A stretch of DNA of 64,000 bases from Agromyces cavernae. GTDB lineage: Bacteria > Actinomycetota > Actinomycetes > Actinomycetales > Microbacteriaceae. Position 1 is the stretch's first letter; each line of letters starts with the position of its first letter. Positions 7,138 to 16,688 of the stretch are shown here, piece by piece. The notes below the pieces were generated by a model. It worked only from the letters and a program-made list of their open reading frames with translations. It searched no databases and had not been told where the DNA came from. Position numbers and translations under genes: made by a program. The DNA is taken from NCBI RefSeq assembly GCF_021044935.1, contig NZ_JAJNMP010000001.1, forward strand, positions 434,001 to 498,000, in the 5' to 3' direction.

Positions 7138-8544
7138 ATGCGCGCGAAACTGCTCGTGCTCGCCAGCGCCATCGGCTCGCTCGGCTGGGGAGCCGTGCTG
7201 CCGTACCAGTACGCCTACGCTGCCGACACCCGCGACTGGGGCGCGCTCGTCGCCGCCGGGGCGTCGTCGCTCTTCTCGATCGGCGCGCTCGTCGCGGCTC
7301 CGCTCGCGGGCCGGCTCGCCGACCGCTTCGATCCCGTGCGCGTGGCCGTCATCGCCCAGCTGCTCGGTGCGGCGGGCGTCGCCTCGCTGGTGTTCGCCGA
7401 CGCGCCGGGGCTGTTCCTCGCCGGAATGCTCGTCTTCGGGCTCGGCCTCTCGGCCGCGGTGCCCGCCAAGCAGGTGCTCGCGCTGCAGTGGTCGTCGAGC
7501 GATGACCGTCGCAAGGTGTTCGCCTACAAGTTCACCGGCGAGGCGCTCGGCATGGCGGCCGGGGCCTTCCTCGCCGGGCTCGTGGTCGACCTCGACCGGG
7601 CCGACGGGCTCGACATCGGCTTCATCATGGCCGCGGGCGGGTTCGTGCTGTCGTCGGCGATCATCGCGCTCGCCGGGCGGCTGAGGGTTGAGGAGGAGCG
7701 AAGCGACGTCTCGAAATCGGGCGCGGGTGGGTTTCGAGACGCTCCTTCGTCGCACCTCAACCCACGATCCGGGGCCGTCGACGCCGCGACCGGGGCGATC
7801 GCGGTCGTCGACCTCGACGGCGACGGGCGCCCCGACGGTGCGGCGCGCTCGCGCGGCGCCCTGCGCACGATCTTCGCCCAGCCGGCCATGCGCTGGACGG
7901 CCGTCGTCACGATCACCCTCGCGCTCGGGTTCTACGCCCAGTTCGAGTCGGGCCTGCCCGCCTACGGCATCACCGTGCTCGACGTCGACCCAGCGGCCAT
8001 CGGCATCGCCGCGGCGATCAACTGCGTCGTCATCGTGGCGCTGCAGGTCATCGTCGTGAAGCTCACCGCCGAGCGCAGTGCGCCGGCGCTGCTCATGGCG
8101 GTCGGCAGCATCTGGGTCGTGTCCTGGCTCATCCTGTCGGCCGCGCAGTTCTCACCGGGCATCGCCACGGCGCTGTTCGTCATGACCTACGGCATCTTCG
8201 CCGTCGGCGAGACGATCTACAGCCCCGTGCTGAACCCGCTGACCGCGCAGCTCGCGCCCAAGGGCATGGTCGGGCAGACGCTCGGCACGATCGCGGCGCT
8301 GCAGACCGCGTTCTCGGCGGCGGGCCCCCTCGTCGCAGGCGTGCTGCTCGGAGCGGGCCTCACCGACGTGTTCCTCGGCATGCACGTAGTCGTGAGTGCG
8401 CTCGCCGTCTTCGCCGCCTGGCGCATCAAGCGTGCGCTCGCGAAGCCCGATGCGGCCGGTGTGCCCGCGGAGGCGACCGGGGACGCTGCGGTGGAGGCGC
8501 GCGTCCGTGAGGAACCGCCGACGACCCCGGTGCCGATCACCTGA
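7138..8544 (+). CDS. MFS transporter (MarR-linked) with repeat-derived loop
   Basis: The 468-residue protein has about 12 hydrophobic helices in the usual 6+6 MFS arrangement, with a motif A-like loop GRLADRFDP after the second helix. The DHA1-like family usually exports drugs or metabolites by proton antiport. The central loop between TM6 and TM7 is enlarged. About 27 of its residues are encoded by a palindromic repeat at 7685-7763, followed by a hydrophilic [12 protein letters not shown] stretch. A GAGAGGAGG ribosome binding site lies about 8 bases upstream of the ATG. Divergence from marR indicates MarR control. The substrate is unknown. Confidence 0.88.
   Translation: MRAKLLVLASAIGSLGWGAVLPYQYAYAADTRDWGALVAAGASSLFSIGALVAAPLAGRLADRFDPVRVAVIAQLLGAAGVASLVFADAPGLFLAGMLVFGLGLSAAVPAKQVLALQWSSSDDRRKVFAYKFTGEALGMAAGAFLAGLVVDLDRADGLDIGFIMAAGGFVLSSAIIALAGRLRVEEERSDVSKSGAGGFRDAPSSHLNPRSGAVDAATGAIAVVDLDGDGRPDGAARSRGALRTIFAQPAMRWTAVVTITLALGFYAQFESGLPAYGITVLDVDPAAIGIAAAINCVVIVALQVIVVKLTAERSAPALLMAVGSIWVVSWLILSAAQFSPGIATALFVMTYGIFAVGETIYSPVLNPLTAQLAPKGMVGQTLGTIAALQTAFSAAGPLVAGVLLGAGLTDVFLGMHVVVSALAVFAAWRIKRALAKPDAAGVPAEATGDAAVEARVREEPPTTPVPIT
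7685..7763. repeat. In-frame palindromic repeat inside the MFS gene
   Basis: Outer arms GGGTTGAGG/CCTCAACCC and inner arms GTCTCGAAA/TTTCGAGAC form an imperfect 79-base palindrome. It is a divergent member of the element found at 15585, 18551, 50646 and 58503. It encodes the hydrophilic segment from [10 protein letters not shown] to HLNP in the cytoplasmic TM6-TM7 loop without breaking the frame. Confidence 0.7.
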
Positions 8545-8642
8545 TCCCCGTGCCTCTGCGCTGGGGCAGGTCGATCCCGATGATCGCGACGCACCGACAG
8601 CCCGATGGGAGCGGACCGGCGGCCGATGGTGGGATGGGCCAC

Positions 8643-11021
8643 ATGAACGCAGAGTCCCCGAATCCGGAGCACGGCACCGCATCGATTCATTCACGGTCGG
8701 CGATCCCGGCACCGCCTCCGCCGTTCGAGGGAACGATCGGCAAGACCTACCGGGAATCGACCGCAGCGTGGCCGAAGGTGCCCACGGCGACCGATGGCGC
8801 CCCCAACATCGTCGTCATCCTGCTCGACGACGTCGGGTTCGGGCAGACTTCGACGTTCGGCGGGCTGATTCCGACGCCGAATCTCGACAAGCTCGCGTCC
8901 GAGGGACTGCGCTACAACCGGTTCCACACCACCGCGATCTGCGGACCGTCGCGGGCGGCGCTGCTGACCGGCCGCAACCACCACGACGCGGGCAACGGGT
9001 TCCTCATGGAGTGGGCGACCGGGTTCCCGAGCTACACGACGATGATCCCGAAGACGACCGCGACCGTGGCCGAGGTGCTCAAGGACAATGGCTATTCGAC
9101 CTGGTGGTACGGAAAGAACCACAACACCCCCGACTGGGAGACGAGCGTCGCGGGGCCGTACGACCGGTGGCCCACCGGCATGGGCTTCGAGTACTTCTAC
9201 GGCTTCAACGCCGGCGAGACGCACCAGTACTACCCCGTGCTGTTCGAGAATACGACGCCGGTCGAACCCGACAAGGGGCCCGAGGAGGGCTACCACTTCA
9301 TGACCGACATGACCGATCGGGCGATCGATCGGATGAGGTACGCGAAGTCGGTCGCGCCGAACAAGCCGTTCTTCATGTACTTCGCCCCGGGCGCCATGCA
9401 CGCACCGCATCACGTCACGAAGGAGTGGCGTGACAAGTTCAAGGGCCGGTTCGACATGGGCTGGGAGAAGTACCGGGACGTCGTGTTCGAGAACCAGAAG
9501 ATGATGGGCATCATCCCAGCCGAGACCGAACTGACGCCGCGCCCTGACTGGGTGCAGCCGTGGGACTCGCTGACCGACCAGCAGAAGATGGTGTACTGCG
9601 CGTTGTTCGAGAACTATGCAGGGTACTTCGCGTTCACCGACCACGAGGTGGGGCGTCTGCTCGACGCGATCAAGGAACTGCCCGACGCCGAGAACACCCT
9701 CGTCATGTATATCGTCGGCGACAACGGCGCATCGTCCGAAGGAGGCCCGGATGGCACGCTCGACGAGATCAAGAACCTGGGCGGGATCCTCCCGTCGATC
9801 GAGGAGATCATCGCCGATCTCGACAAACTCGGCGGCCCCGAGACCGAGCCGCACTACCCGCTCGGGTGGGCGTGGGCGGGCAACACCCCATTCCAGTGGG
9901 TGAAGCAGGTCGCCTCGCACCTCGGCGGCTCGCGCAATCCGATGGTCGTGAGTTGGCCATCGCGGGTGGGGCACGATCCGGTGCCCCGCGATCCCTTCCT
10001 GCACCTCGTGGATATCGCGCCGACGCTGTACGAGGCGGCCCAGGTCGAGATGCCCGACACGGTCAACGGCATCGATCAGTTGCCGCTCGCCGGGAAGTCA
10101 TTCCTGTCGAGCCTCACCGACCCGGCATTCGAGGGCCGCAGCGAGCAGTACTTCGAGATCCTCAGCAACCGCTCGATCTACGACAGCGGCTGGAAGGCGA
10201 ACGCCCAGCACACCCTGCCGTGGCGACAGGATGTCGCGCCCGGCAACTGGGACCAGGATCGCTGGGAGCTCTACCACCTCGATGAAGACTTCTCGGAGGC
10301 GAACGACCTCGCCGGGCAGATGCCCGACAAGCTCGAGGAGATGAAGCGCAAGTTCGATGCGGCCGCTGAGAGGTACCATGTCTATCCGCTCGACGACCGA
10401 GGGGTCGCCCGCGCGCTCATCGCGAAGCCCTCGGCCCCCGGCGCCGATCCGCAGGTGCTGAAGTTCACGTTCTACGAGGGAGCGACCCGGCTCCCCGAGA
10501 CGGCGGCGCCGTCGATGAAGAATCGCAGCTGGTCGTTGGTCGCCCGTGTCGCGACTGAGGGACCCGCGACGAACGGTGTCGTGATGGCGATCGGCGGCGT
10601 CGCCGGCGGCATGTCGCTCTACCTGTCCGACGGCGTGCCGACGTTCGACTACAACTACTACGGCGACCACACCATCGTGCGGGCGGACGCACCCGTCGAG
10701 GCAGGGAGCAGCACCATCGGCGTCGAGTTCGATTACGACGGCGGTGGCATCGGCAAGGGGGCGACGCTCACGCTCACCGTCGACGGCGTGAAGGCCGCCC
10801 GTGGGCGGGCAGAGAAGACGGTGTTCGCGCGCTTCGGGGTCGACACCTTCGGCATCGGCGAAGACACCGGCCAGCCTGTCACCCCTGACTATCGTCCCCC
10901 GTTCCGGTTCACCGGGTCGATCGTGAAGGTCGACATCGAGCTCGCCCCGCTCGACCTGAGCCCTGAAGACCTGCATACGGTGCACCACACCGAGGTGAAG
11001 GCGGCCCAGCGACGCGAATGA
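8643..11021 (+). CDS. Type I sulfatase (arylsulfatase, AtsA-like)
   Basis: The product of about 792 residues is a formylglycine-dependent sulfatase hydrolysing sulfate esters. The metal-binding [10 protein letters not shown] is followed by the signature [12 protein letters not shown], whose Cys100 must be converted to formylglycine by a maturation enzyme not encoded here. YGKNHN, HAPHHV and the [12 protein letters not shown] metal segment follow. The last 200 residues form a beta-rich C-terminal domain found in large actinobacterial sulfatases. There is no signal peptide, so it is probably cytoplasmic. The ATG at 8643 is preferred; an in-frame ATG at 8634 and a GTG at 8550 are alternatives. 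It stands alone, 19 kb from the other two sulfatases, and ends before a strong bidirectional terminator. Confidence 0.9.
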   Translation: MNAESPNPEHGTASIHSRSAIPAPPPPFEGTIGKTYRESTAAWPKVPTATDGAPNIVVILLDDVGFGQTSTFGGLIPTPNLDKLASEGLRYNRFHTTAICGPSRAALLTGRNHHDAGNGFLMEWATGFPSYTTMIPKTTATVAEVLKDNGYSTWWYGKNHNTPDWETSVAGPYDRWPTGMGFEYFYGFNAGETHQYYPVLFENTTPVEPDKGPEEGYHFMTDMTDRAIDRMRYAKSVAPNKPFFMYFAPGAMHAPHHVTKEWRDKFKGRFDMGWEKYRDVVFENQKMMGIIPAETELTPRPDWVQPWDSLTDQQKMVYCALFENYAGYFAFTDHEVGRLLDAIKELPDAENTLVMYIVGDNGASSEGGPDGTLDEIKNLGGILPSIEEIIADLDKLGGPETEPHYPLGWAWAGNTPFQWVKQVASHLGGSRNPMVVSWPSRVGHDPVPRDPFLHLVDIAPTLYEAAQVEMPDTVNGIDQLPLAGKSFLSSLTDPAFEGRSEQYFEILSNRSIYDSGWKANAQHTLPWRQDVAPGNWDQDRWELYHLDEDFSEANDLAGQMPDKLEEMKRKFDAAAERYHVYPLDDRGVARALIAKPSAPGADPQVLKFTFYEGATRLPETAAPSMKNRSWSLVARVATEGPATNGVVMAIGGVAGGMSLYLSDGVPTFDYNYYGDHTIVRADAPVEAGSSTIGVEFDYDGGGIGKGATLTLTVDGVKAARGRAEKTVFARFGVDTFGIGEDTGQPVTPDYRPPFRFTGSIVKVDIELAPLDLSPEDLHTVHHTEVKAAQRRE

Positions 11022-11080
11022 GGTCGTGGACGTCGCGCCGCCCGATTCTCCTTTCACCGAACGAAGGAGCCGCGACAGCG

Positions 11081-11124
11081 ATCGATCCCCGTGGGCGGCG
11101 CAGTGCCGACCCACGGGGATCGAT
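11081..11124. terminator. Bidirectional terminator
   Basis: Perfect 15-base arms, ATCGATCCCCGTGGG (11081-11095) and its complement (11110-11124), enclose a 14-base loop between the convergent sulfatase and M1 peptidase genes. Confidence 0.8.
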
Positions 11125-11147
11125 GAGGATGACCGCCTACGGCGGGC

Positions 11148-12671
11148 CTACGGCAGGGTCCAGGTGGCCGGCGGCTTCACCTGGTCGTACAGCCAGGTCT
11201 GGAAGAAGGCGTCGAGATCCTCGCCCGAGACCTCCTCGAACACCGCCTGGAAGTCCTCGGCCGTGCCGGCCGAGTCGTTGTGGCGTTCGAGCCAGAGTCG
11301 GGAGCCGGCGAAGAACGCCTCGTCGCCGACCTCGACGCGGAGGGCGTGCAGCGTGGCCGCGCCGCGGTTGTAGACCTGCGTCGCGAACAGCCCGAGCGCG
11401 CCTGGATCGCCGATCTGGAATGACCAGTAGGCAGGCGTACGCGCGGGTGCGTACCAGTTGTTGTAGGCCTGCTGCGCCGTGATGCCGCCGCGGTGCTCGG
11501 TCCACAGCCACGTGGCATAGGTCGCCCAGCCTTCGTTGAGCCAGATGTCCGCCCAGCGCTCGGGGCTCACCGCGTTGCCGAACCACTGGTGCGCGAGCTC
11601 ATGGAGTACGGTCCCCTGTCCTGCGGAACCCGAGTAGACCGGACGGGTCTGGGTCTCGAGCGCGTATCCCACGGAGTCGTTGTCGACGATCGACCCGTAC
11701 GAGTTGAACGGGTAGGGTCCGAATCGACTCTCGAGGAAGTCGATCATCTGCGGCTGCAGCCCGAGACTCGCGTTCGTGTTCGTCAAGGCGTTGCCCGTGA
11801 TCTTCGTGTCGACGGCGTCGATGATCGGCACGCCACTCGTCGACGTATAGGTCGGGCGCAGCTCGAAGTCGCCGACCGACGCCGTGGTCAGGTAGCTGGC
11901 CTGCTGGTCGGGGGCATCCCAGTACCAGGTGGTCCACCCGCCGGCGGTCTGCTCGGGCTTGGACTGCACGCCGTTGGCCACGGCGACCTTGCCCTCGGGC
12001 ACCGTGATCGCGAAGCTGTAGCTGGCCTTGTCGGTCTGGTGGTCGCTGACGGGGTACCACGTCATCGAACCGTCGGGCTCGCTGACGACCATGGCGCCGT
12101 CACGCGTCGTCCACCATCCGTAGGGCGCTTCCTCGATGTCGAGGGGCCGCGTGGTCGTGCCGCCGTATTCGACGACGAGCTGCACGCTCTGACCCTTCTT
12201 GATCTTCGGGCGGGGCTGCACCGTGAGCTCCCAGATGCGCTCCTCGTCGTCCTGCACGTGCCAGTACGCGGCCCCGTCGACCTCGGCTCCAGGTGCCGGC
12301 GGTGCGATGGCGCGCGCCGGCTTGCCATCGACCGTGAGGGAGCTCACCTCCATGCCGCGCAGGTCGAGGTTGAACCGGTCGAGGTCCTGGGTCGCGACGA
12401 GGTCGATCGTGGCGACGCCCTCGAACCGCCCTTCGAGGGGCGCCGGCGCCGCGGCCGGAGGCGTGTAGGTGACGTCGAGGTCGTAGTGACTCACGTCGTA
12501 CCCGCCGTTGCCCGAGTAGGGGAAGTAGGCATCGCCCGCGCCTTGCGAGCCGGCCGTGTAGCGCGGCCCGGGTGCTCCCGGGGCAGCAGCGGCCCCGGTC
12601 GCCCCGAGCCCTCCGATCACCGTCAGGGCGACCGCCAGGCCGCCGACCAGCTTCAACCGTTTTCCATTCAC
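11148..12671 (-). CDS. Secreted M1-family zinc metallopeptidase
   Basis: The protein of about 507 residues has a Sec signal peptide (KRLKLV plus a hydrophobic stretch ending near GAAAAPG). It has an aminopeptidase N-like beta domain and the gluzincin zinc site HELAHQWFGN with the third ligand in NEGWATY 18 residues on. M1 enzymes remove N-terminal residues from peptides. The usual substrate-binding GxMEN motif of aminopeptidases is not obvious; a GYALETQ segment occupies the place, so specificity is uncertain. At about 510 residues it lacks the large C-terminal helical domain of full-length aminopeptidase N. The GTG at 12671 has GGGAG five bases upstream; an ATG at 12686 is the alternative. 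It is divergent from dnaK. Confidence 0.88.
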   Translation of the reverse strand: MNGKRLKLVGGLAVALTVIGGLGATGAAAAPGAPGPRYTAGSQGAGDAYFPYSGNGGYDVSHYDLDVTYTPPAAAPAPLEGRFEGVATIDLVATQDLDRFNLDLRGMEVSSLTVDGKPARAIAPPAPGAEVDGAAYWHVQDDEERIWELTVQPRPKIKKGQSVQLVVEYGGTTTRPLDIEEAPYGWWTTRDGAMVVSEPDGSMTWYPVSDHQTDKASYSFAITVPEGKVAVANGVQSKPEQTAGGWTTWYWDAPDQQASYLTTASVGDFELRPTYTSTSGVPIIDAVDTKITGNALTNTNASLGLQPQMIDFLESRFGPYPFNSYGSIVDNDSVGYALETQTRPVYSGSAGQGTVLHELAHQWFGNAVSPERWADIWLNEGWATYATWLWTEHRGGITAQQAYNNWYAPARTPAYWSFQIGDPGALGLFATQVYNRGAATLHALRVEVGDEAFFAGSRLWLERHNDSAGTAEDFQAVFEEVSGEDLDAFFQTWLYDQVKPPATWTLP

Positions 12672-12712
12672 GACTGCTCCCGTCATCGTTCAACAAAAGG
12701 CGTATGCGCGAG

Positions 12713-12718
12713 ACTCTA
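12713..12718 (-). promoter_or_regulatory. -10 hexamer of the M1 peptidase
   Basis: TAGAGT on the minus strand, about 27 bases before the alternative ATG, fits an actinobacterial -10 box. It faces away from dnaK. Confidence 0.4.
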
Positions 12719-12846
12719 GGCGTCGCCGAACGCGGCCGATAGCCCCAAAATTGCCGATGGCCCGCGAGCACCGCCGACGAGACTCAGGCCGCAGAGAGCT
12801 CGGAACTGCCACGCCTGTCCCGGGGAATACTGAGCGCAGGCTGTGA

Positions 12847-12867
12847 GTTGAGTCAAGTACACTCAAG
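12847..12867 (+). promoter_or_regulatory. HAIR box 1 (HspR operator) before dnaK
   Basis: GTTGAGT-N7-ACTCAAG matches the HspR-associated inverted repeat CTTGAGT-N7-ACTCAAG at all but one base. It lies about 170 bases upstream of dnaK, just before a TTGACA (12883-12888) that could be the -35 element. HspR bound here with DnaK as co-repressor is the known actinobacterial scheme. The rest of the 363-base gap (12672-13034) holds only the peptidase promoter, a second HAIR box and the dnaK leader. Confidence 0.88.
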
Positions 12868-12909
12868 TTTCGCCGGCTCAACTTGACACGAAAAGTCGGC
12901 ACTGGGAAG

Positions 12910-12930
12910 CTTGAGTCGGCGAGGCTCAAG
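12910..12930 (+). promoter_or_regulatory. HAIR box 2 before dnaK
   Basis: CTTGAGT-N7-GCTCAAG is a second HspR operator, 63 bases downstream of the first (six helical turns). A pair of boxes bracketing the promoter should give tight repression. Confidence 0.85.
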
Positions 12931-13034
12931 TCTCGTAACCCCGTACTTCGGTTGCGGGCCGGAACGGCCGAACCGGTCGCCAGAACGCGTGTGCGCGACA
13001 TCCGCTCGCTCGCCTGGCAGAAGGAGAAACACAC

Positions 13035-14915
13035 ATGTCACGTGCAGTAGGAATCGACCTCGGCACGACCAACTCGGTCGTCTCGGTCCTCGAGGGCGGC
13101 GAGCCCACCGTCATCGCCAACGCCGAGGGCTTTCGCACGACCCCGTCGGTCGTCGCGTTCACGAAAGACGGCGAGGTGCTCGTCGGCGAGACCGCGAAGC
13201 GTCAGGCCGTCACCAACGTCGACCGCACCATCGCGTCGGTCAAGCGCCACATGGGCACCGACTGGAAGTCGGCTGAGATCGACAACAAGAACTACGGGCC
13301 GCAGGAGATCTCGGCGCGCATCCTGCAGAAGCTGAAGCGCGACGCCGAGCAGTACCTCGGCGACACCGTGACCGACGCGGTCATCACCGTGCCCGCGTAC
13401 TTCAACGACGCCGAGCGCCAGGCCACGAAGGAGGCCGGCGAGATCGCGGGCCTCAACGTGCTGCGCATCATCAACGAACCCACGGCTGCAGCGCTCGCGT
13501 ACGGCCTCGACAAGGGCAAGGAAGACGAGCTCATCCTGGTCTTCGACCTCGGCGGCGGCACGTTCGACGTGTCCCTCCTCGAGGTGGGCAAGGACGAGGA
13601 CTTCTCGACCATCCAGGTCAAGGCGACCGCGGGAGACAACCGCCTCGGCGGCGACGACTGGGACCAGCGCGTCGTCGAGTGGCTCATCAAGCGCTTCAAG
13701 GACTCGACCGGCGTGGATGTCTCGAACGACAAGATCGCCCTGCAGCGCCTCAAGGAGGCCGCCGAGCAGGCCAAGAAGGAGCTGTCGTCGGGCCTGAAGG
13801 CCTCGATCCAGCTGCCCTACCTCTCGCTCACCGAGAACGGCCCCGCCAACCTCGACGAGACGCTCACGCGCGCCGAGTTCGAGAACATGACGAGCGACCT
13901 GCTCGATCGCACGAAGAAGCCGTTCGAAGACGTCATCCGCGAGGCCGGCATCAAGCTGTCGGATGTCGCGCACGTCGTGCTCGTCGGCGGCTCGACCCGT
14001 ATGCCCGCGGTCAGCGACCTCGTGAAGCAGGAGACCGGCCAGGAGCCCAACAAGGGCGTCAACCCCGACGAGGTCGTCGCCGTCGGCGCGGCCCTGCAGG
14101 CCGGCGTCCTCAAGGGTGAGCGCAAGGACGTGCTGCTCATCGACGTCACGCCCCTCAGCCTCGGCATCGAGACCAAGGGCGGCATCATGACGAAGCTCAT
14201 CGAGCGCAACACGGCGATCCCCACCAAGCGCAGCGAGACCTTCACGACCGCCGACGACAACCAGCCGTCGGTCGCCATCCAGGTCTTCCAGGGCGAGCGC
14301 GAGTTCACCCGCGACAACAAGCCGCTCGGCACGTTCGAGCTCACCGGCATCGCGCCGGCTCCCCGTGGCATCCCGCAGATCGAGGTCACGTTCGACATCG
14401 ACGCCAACGGCATCGTGCACGTGTCCGCGAAGGACAAGGGCACCGGCAAGGAGCAGCGCATGACGATCTCGGGCGGCTCGTCGCTGCCCAAGGACGACAT
14501 CGAGCGCATGGTGCGCGAGGCCGAAGAGCACGCCGCCGAAGACAAGGCGCGCCGCGAGTCGGCCGAGACCCGCAACCAGGCCGAGCAGCTCGCCTACTCG
14601 ATCGAGAAGCTCATCAAGGAGAACGACGACAAGCTGCCCGCCGACGTCAAGTCCGAGGTGCAGGGCGACGTCGATGCGCTCAAGTCGGCGCTCGCCGGCG
14701 ACGACGACGCAGCCGTGAAGTCCGCGTTCGAGAAGCTCAATGCTTCGCAGGGCAAGCTCGGCGAGGCGATCTACGCCCACTCGCAGCAGGCCGATGCCGC
14801 TGCCGCCGGCGGCGAGGACGCTTCGGCATCGGGCCCGGCCGCTGACGAGTCGTCCGATGAAGACGTGGTCGACGCCGAAGTGGTCGACGACGAGGACGAG
14901 AAGAAGACGTCATGA
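13035..14915 (+). CDS. dnaK: Molecular chaperone DnaK (Hsp70)
   Basis: The 626-residue protein is a complete Hsp70. [11 protein letters not shown] at the N-terminus, [12 protein letters not shown] and [10 protein letters not shown] are the three Hsp70 signatures of the ATPase domain. The substrate-binding domain contains [14 protein letters not shown], and the C-terminus is an acidic tail. It binds unfolded segments in an ATP-driven cycle with DnaJ and GrpE, and in actinobacteria also serves as co-repressor of HspR. AGAAGGAG lies 8 bases before the ATG. First gene of dnaK-grpE-dnaJ-hspR; its ATGA overlap with grpE indicates translational coupling. Confidence 0.98.
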   Translation: MSRAVGIDLGTTNSVVSVLEGGEPTVIANAEGFRTTPSVVAFTKDGEVLVGETAKRQAVTNVDRTIASVKRHMGTDWKSAEIDNKNYGPQEISARILQKLKRDAEQYLGDTVTDAVITVPAYFNDAERQATKEAGEIAGLNVLRIINEPTAAALAYGLDKGKEDELILVFDLGGGTFDVSLLEVGKDEDFSTIQVKATAGDNRLGGDDWDQRVVEWLIKRFKDSTGVDVSNDKIALQRLKEAAEQAKKELSSGLKASIQLPYLSLTENGPANLDETLTRAEFENMTSDLLDRTKKPFEDVIREAGIKLSDVAHVVLVGGSTRMPAVSDLVKQETGQEPNKGVNPDEVVAVGAALQAGVLKGERKDVLLIDVTPLSLGIETKGGIMTKLIERNTAIPTKRSETFTTADDNQPSVAIQVFQGEREFTRDNKPLGTFELTGIAPAPRGIPQIEVTFDIDANGIVHVSAKDKGTGKEQRMTISGGSSLPKDDIERMVREAEEHAAEDKARRESAETRNQAEQLAYSIEKLIKENDDKLPADVKSEVQGDVDALKSALAGDDDAAVKSAFEKLNASQGKLGEAIYAHSQQADAAAAGGEDASASGPAADESSDEDVVDAEVVDDEDEKKTS

Positions 14916-15580
14916 CCGACGAGCAGAACCAGAACCACGAGGAGCCGGTGATCCGCGACAAGCGGCGCATCGACCCCGAGACCGGTGAGGTTCGGCACCA
15001 CGCCGACGCTGAAGGGGCGCCCGCCGAGGGCGCCCCCGAGGCGGCCGGCGCCGAAACCGGGGCGGCGGGCGAAGCGGGTGCCGAGGCATCCGACCTCACC
15101 GACGACGAGTACGAGCTCACGGTCGACGACATCCTGAACGCGGCGCAGGCCGAGGTCCAGGAGCCGAGCGACGAGCACCTCGCCGACCTCAAGCGGGTCA
15201 CGGCCGAGTACGCGAACTACCGCAAGCGCACCGAGGCCAACCGCGAACTCGAGCGCGAGCGTGCGGTCGGCGCGGCTGTCGCCGTGCTGCTGCCCGTGCT
15301 CGACGACCTCGACCGGGCCGAGAAGCACGGCGACCTCGAGGGCGACACGCCCTTCGCGACGATCGCCGCGAAGCTGCGCGCGCAGGTCGAGAAGCTCGGG
15401 CTCACCTCGTTCGGCGAGGTCGGCGAGCCGTTCGACCCGCAGCATCACGAGGCGATCTTCCAGCAGCCGAGCGACGAGGTCGAGGTCGACACGGTCGCCG
15501 ACGTCGTCGAGACCGGCTACAACCTGGGCAGCGTGCAGCTGCGCCCGGCGAAGGTCGTCGTCAAGACGCCGCAGGCGTAG
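14912..15580 (+). CDS. grpE: Nucleotide exchange factor GrpE
   Basis: The 222-residue protein accelerates ADP release from DnaK. The first 80 residues are disordered and Ala/Glu/Gly-rich. A coiled-coil region follows, including [18 protein letters not shown], then the beta domain with [14 protein letters not shown] and a C-terminal LRPAKVVV strand, all typical of GrpE. The start overlaps the dnaK stop by four bases. A palindromic repeat of 80 bases separates it from dnaJ. Confidence 0.97.
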   Translation: MTDEQNQNHEEPVIRDKRRIDPETGEVRHHADAEGAPAEGAPEAAGAETGAAGEAGAEASDLTDDEYELTVDDILNAAQAEVQEPSDEHLADLKRVTAEYANYRKRTEANRELERERAVGAAVAVLLPVLDDLDRAEKHGDLEGDTPFATIAAKLRAQVEKLGLTSFGEVGEPFDPQHHEAIFQQPSDEVEVDTVADVVETGYNLGSVQLRPAKVVVKTPQA

Positions 15581-15584
15581 CCTT

Positions 15585-15664
15585 CGTCGGTCGAGTAGCG
15601 ACGAAGGAGCGTATCGAGACCCCTCACCAGGTCTCGATTCGCGCTTCGCGCTACTCGACCGACG
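15585..15664. repeat. Palindromic repeat between grpE and dnaJ
   Basis: Perfect 16-base outer arms CGTCGGTCGAGTAGCG (15585-15600) and complement (15649-15664) enclose inner arms GTATCGAGACC/GGTCTCGATTC. It occupies nearly all of the 118-base gap in the dnaK operon. It may act as a processing or attenuation site that lowers dnaJ-hspR expression relative to dnaK-grpE. Confidence 0.85.
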
Positions 15665-15698
15665 TGAAACCAGACAGACTCAGAGAGAGGGGGTGCCG

Positions 15699-16685
15699 AT
15701 GGCCAGTCAGGATTGGTTCGACAAGGACTTCTACCAGGTGCTCGGCGTCTCCAAGGACGCGAGCGGCGCCGACATCAAGAAGGCGTACCGCAAGCTCGCG
15801 CGCACGTATCACCCCGACCAGAACCAGGGCGACTCCGCAGCCGAGGCGAAGTTCAAGGACATCAGCGAGGCGAACTCGGTGCTCTCCGACGCCGAGCAGC
15901 GCAAGGAGTACGACGCGATCCGCGCCATGGGCTCCGGCGCGAGGTTCACGGCGCCCGGGGGCGCCGGTGCCGGCGGCTTCGAAGACGTCTTCGGCGGCAT
16001 GTTCGGCCAGGGCGGCGGCCGCCAGTCGTACACGTTCCAGCAGGGCGGCGACTACGACGACCTGATCGGCGGGCTCTTCGGCGGCGGCCGGTTCGGCCAG
16101 CCCAGCGGCGGTTACCGCGGCTTCGGCGGACCCACCAAGGGCCGCGACGTCACTGCGACGACGACGCTCGACTTCATCACCGCGACCAAGGGCGACCAGA
16201 TCACCCTGCAGACGGCCGAGGGCAAGCCGATCACCGTGCGCATCCCCGCGGGCGTGGCCGACGGGCAGAAGATCCGGCTGCGCGGCAAGGGCCACCCGTC
16301 GCCCGACGGCGGCGAATCCGGTGACATCATCCTCACCGTCAACGTGCGCAAGCACCCCGTGTTCGAGCGCGACGGGCTCAACCTGCGCGTCACCGTTCCC
16401 GTCACGTTCGCCGAGGCCGCGCTGGGCTCGACCATCCAGGTGCCCACCCTCGGCGGCGACCCGGTGAAGCTGCGCGTCGCGCCCGGCACGCCCAGCGGGC
16501 GCGTGCTGCGGGTCAAGGGCCGAGGAGTCGAGACGTCGAAGGGCACGGGCGACCTGCTCGCCGTCGTGCAGATCGCCGTGCCGTCGCACCTGTCGAGCGA
16601 CGCCGAAGAGAAGCTCAAGGCGTTCGCCGCCGAACTGCCCGACGAGAACCCGCGCGACGACCTCATCGCGAAGGCGCGGAGCTAG
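15699..16685 (+). CDS. dnaJ: DnaJ-family co-chaperone without zinc finger
   Basis: The 328-residue protein stimulates DnaK ATPase. The J domain occupies residues 8-75, with the essential HPD in TYHPDQN. A Gly/Phe-rich linker (FGGMFGQGGG and following) leads directly into the two C-terminal beta domains beginning near RDVTATTTLDF. The four CxxCxGxG zinc-finger repeats of classical DnaJ are absent, so it is a type II (CbpA/DnaJ-like) J-protein. GAGAGAGGGGG lies about 6 bases before the ATG. Third gene of the heat-shock operon, three bases upstream of hspR. Confidence 0.95.
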   Translation: MASQDWFDKDFYQVLGVSKDASGADIKKAYRKLARTYHPDQNQGDSAAEAKFKDISEANSVLSDAEQRKEYDAIRAMGSGARFTAPGGAGAGGFEDVFGGMFGQGGGRQSYTFQQGGDYDDLIGGLFGGGRFGQPSGGYRGFGGPTKGRDVTATTTLDFITATKGDQITLQTAEGKPITVRIPAGVADGQKIRLRGKGHPSPDGGESGDIILTVNVRKHPVFERDGLNLRVTVPVTFAEAALGSTIQVPTLGGDPVKLRVAPGTPSGRVLRVKGRGVETSKGTGDLLAVVQIAVPSHLSSDAEEKLKAFAAELPDENPRDDLIAKARS

Positions 16686-16688
16686 GCG

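Noticed and set aside
13038..14780. A 580-codon frame antisense to dnaK
   Set aside because: Antisense open frames over dnaK are well known in GC-rich genomes. There is no ribosome binding site or domain; the sense frame is a complete Hsp70.
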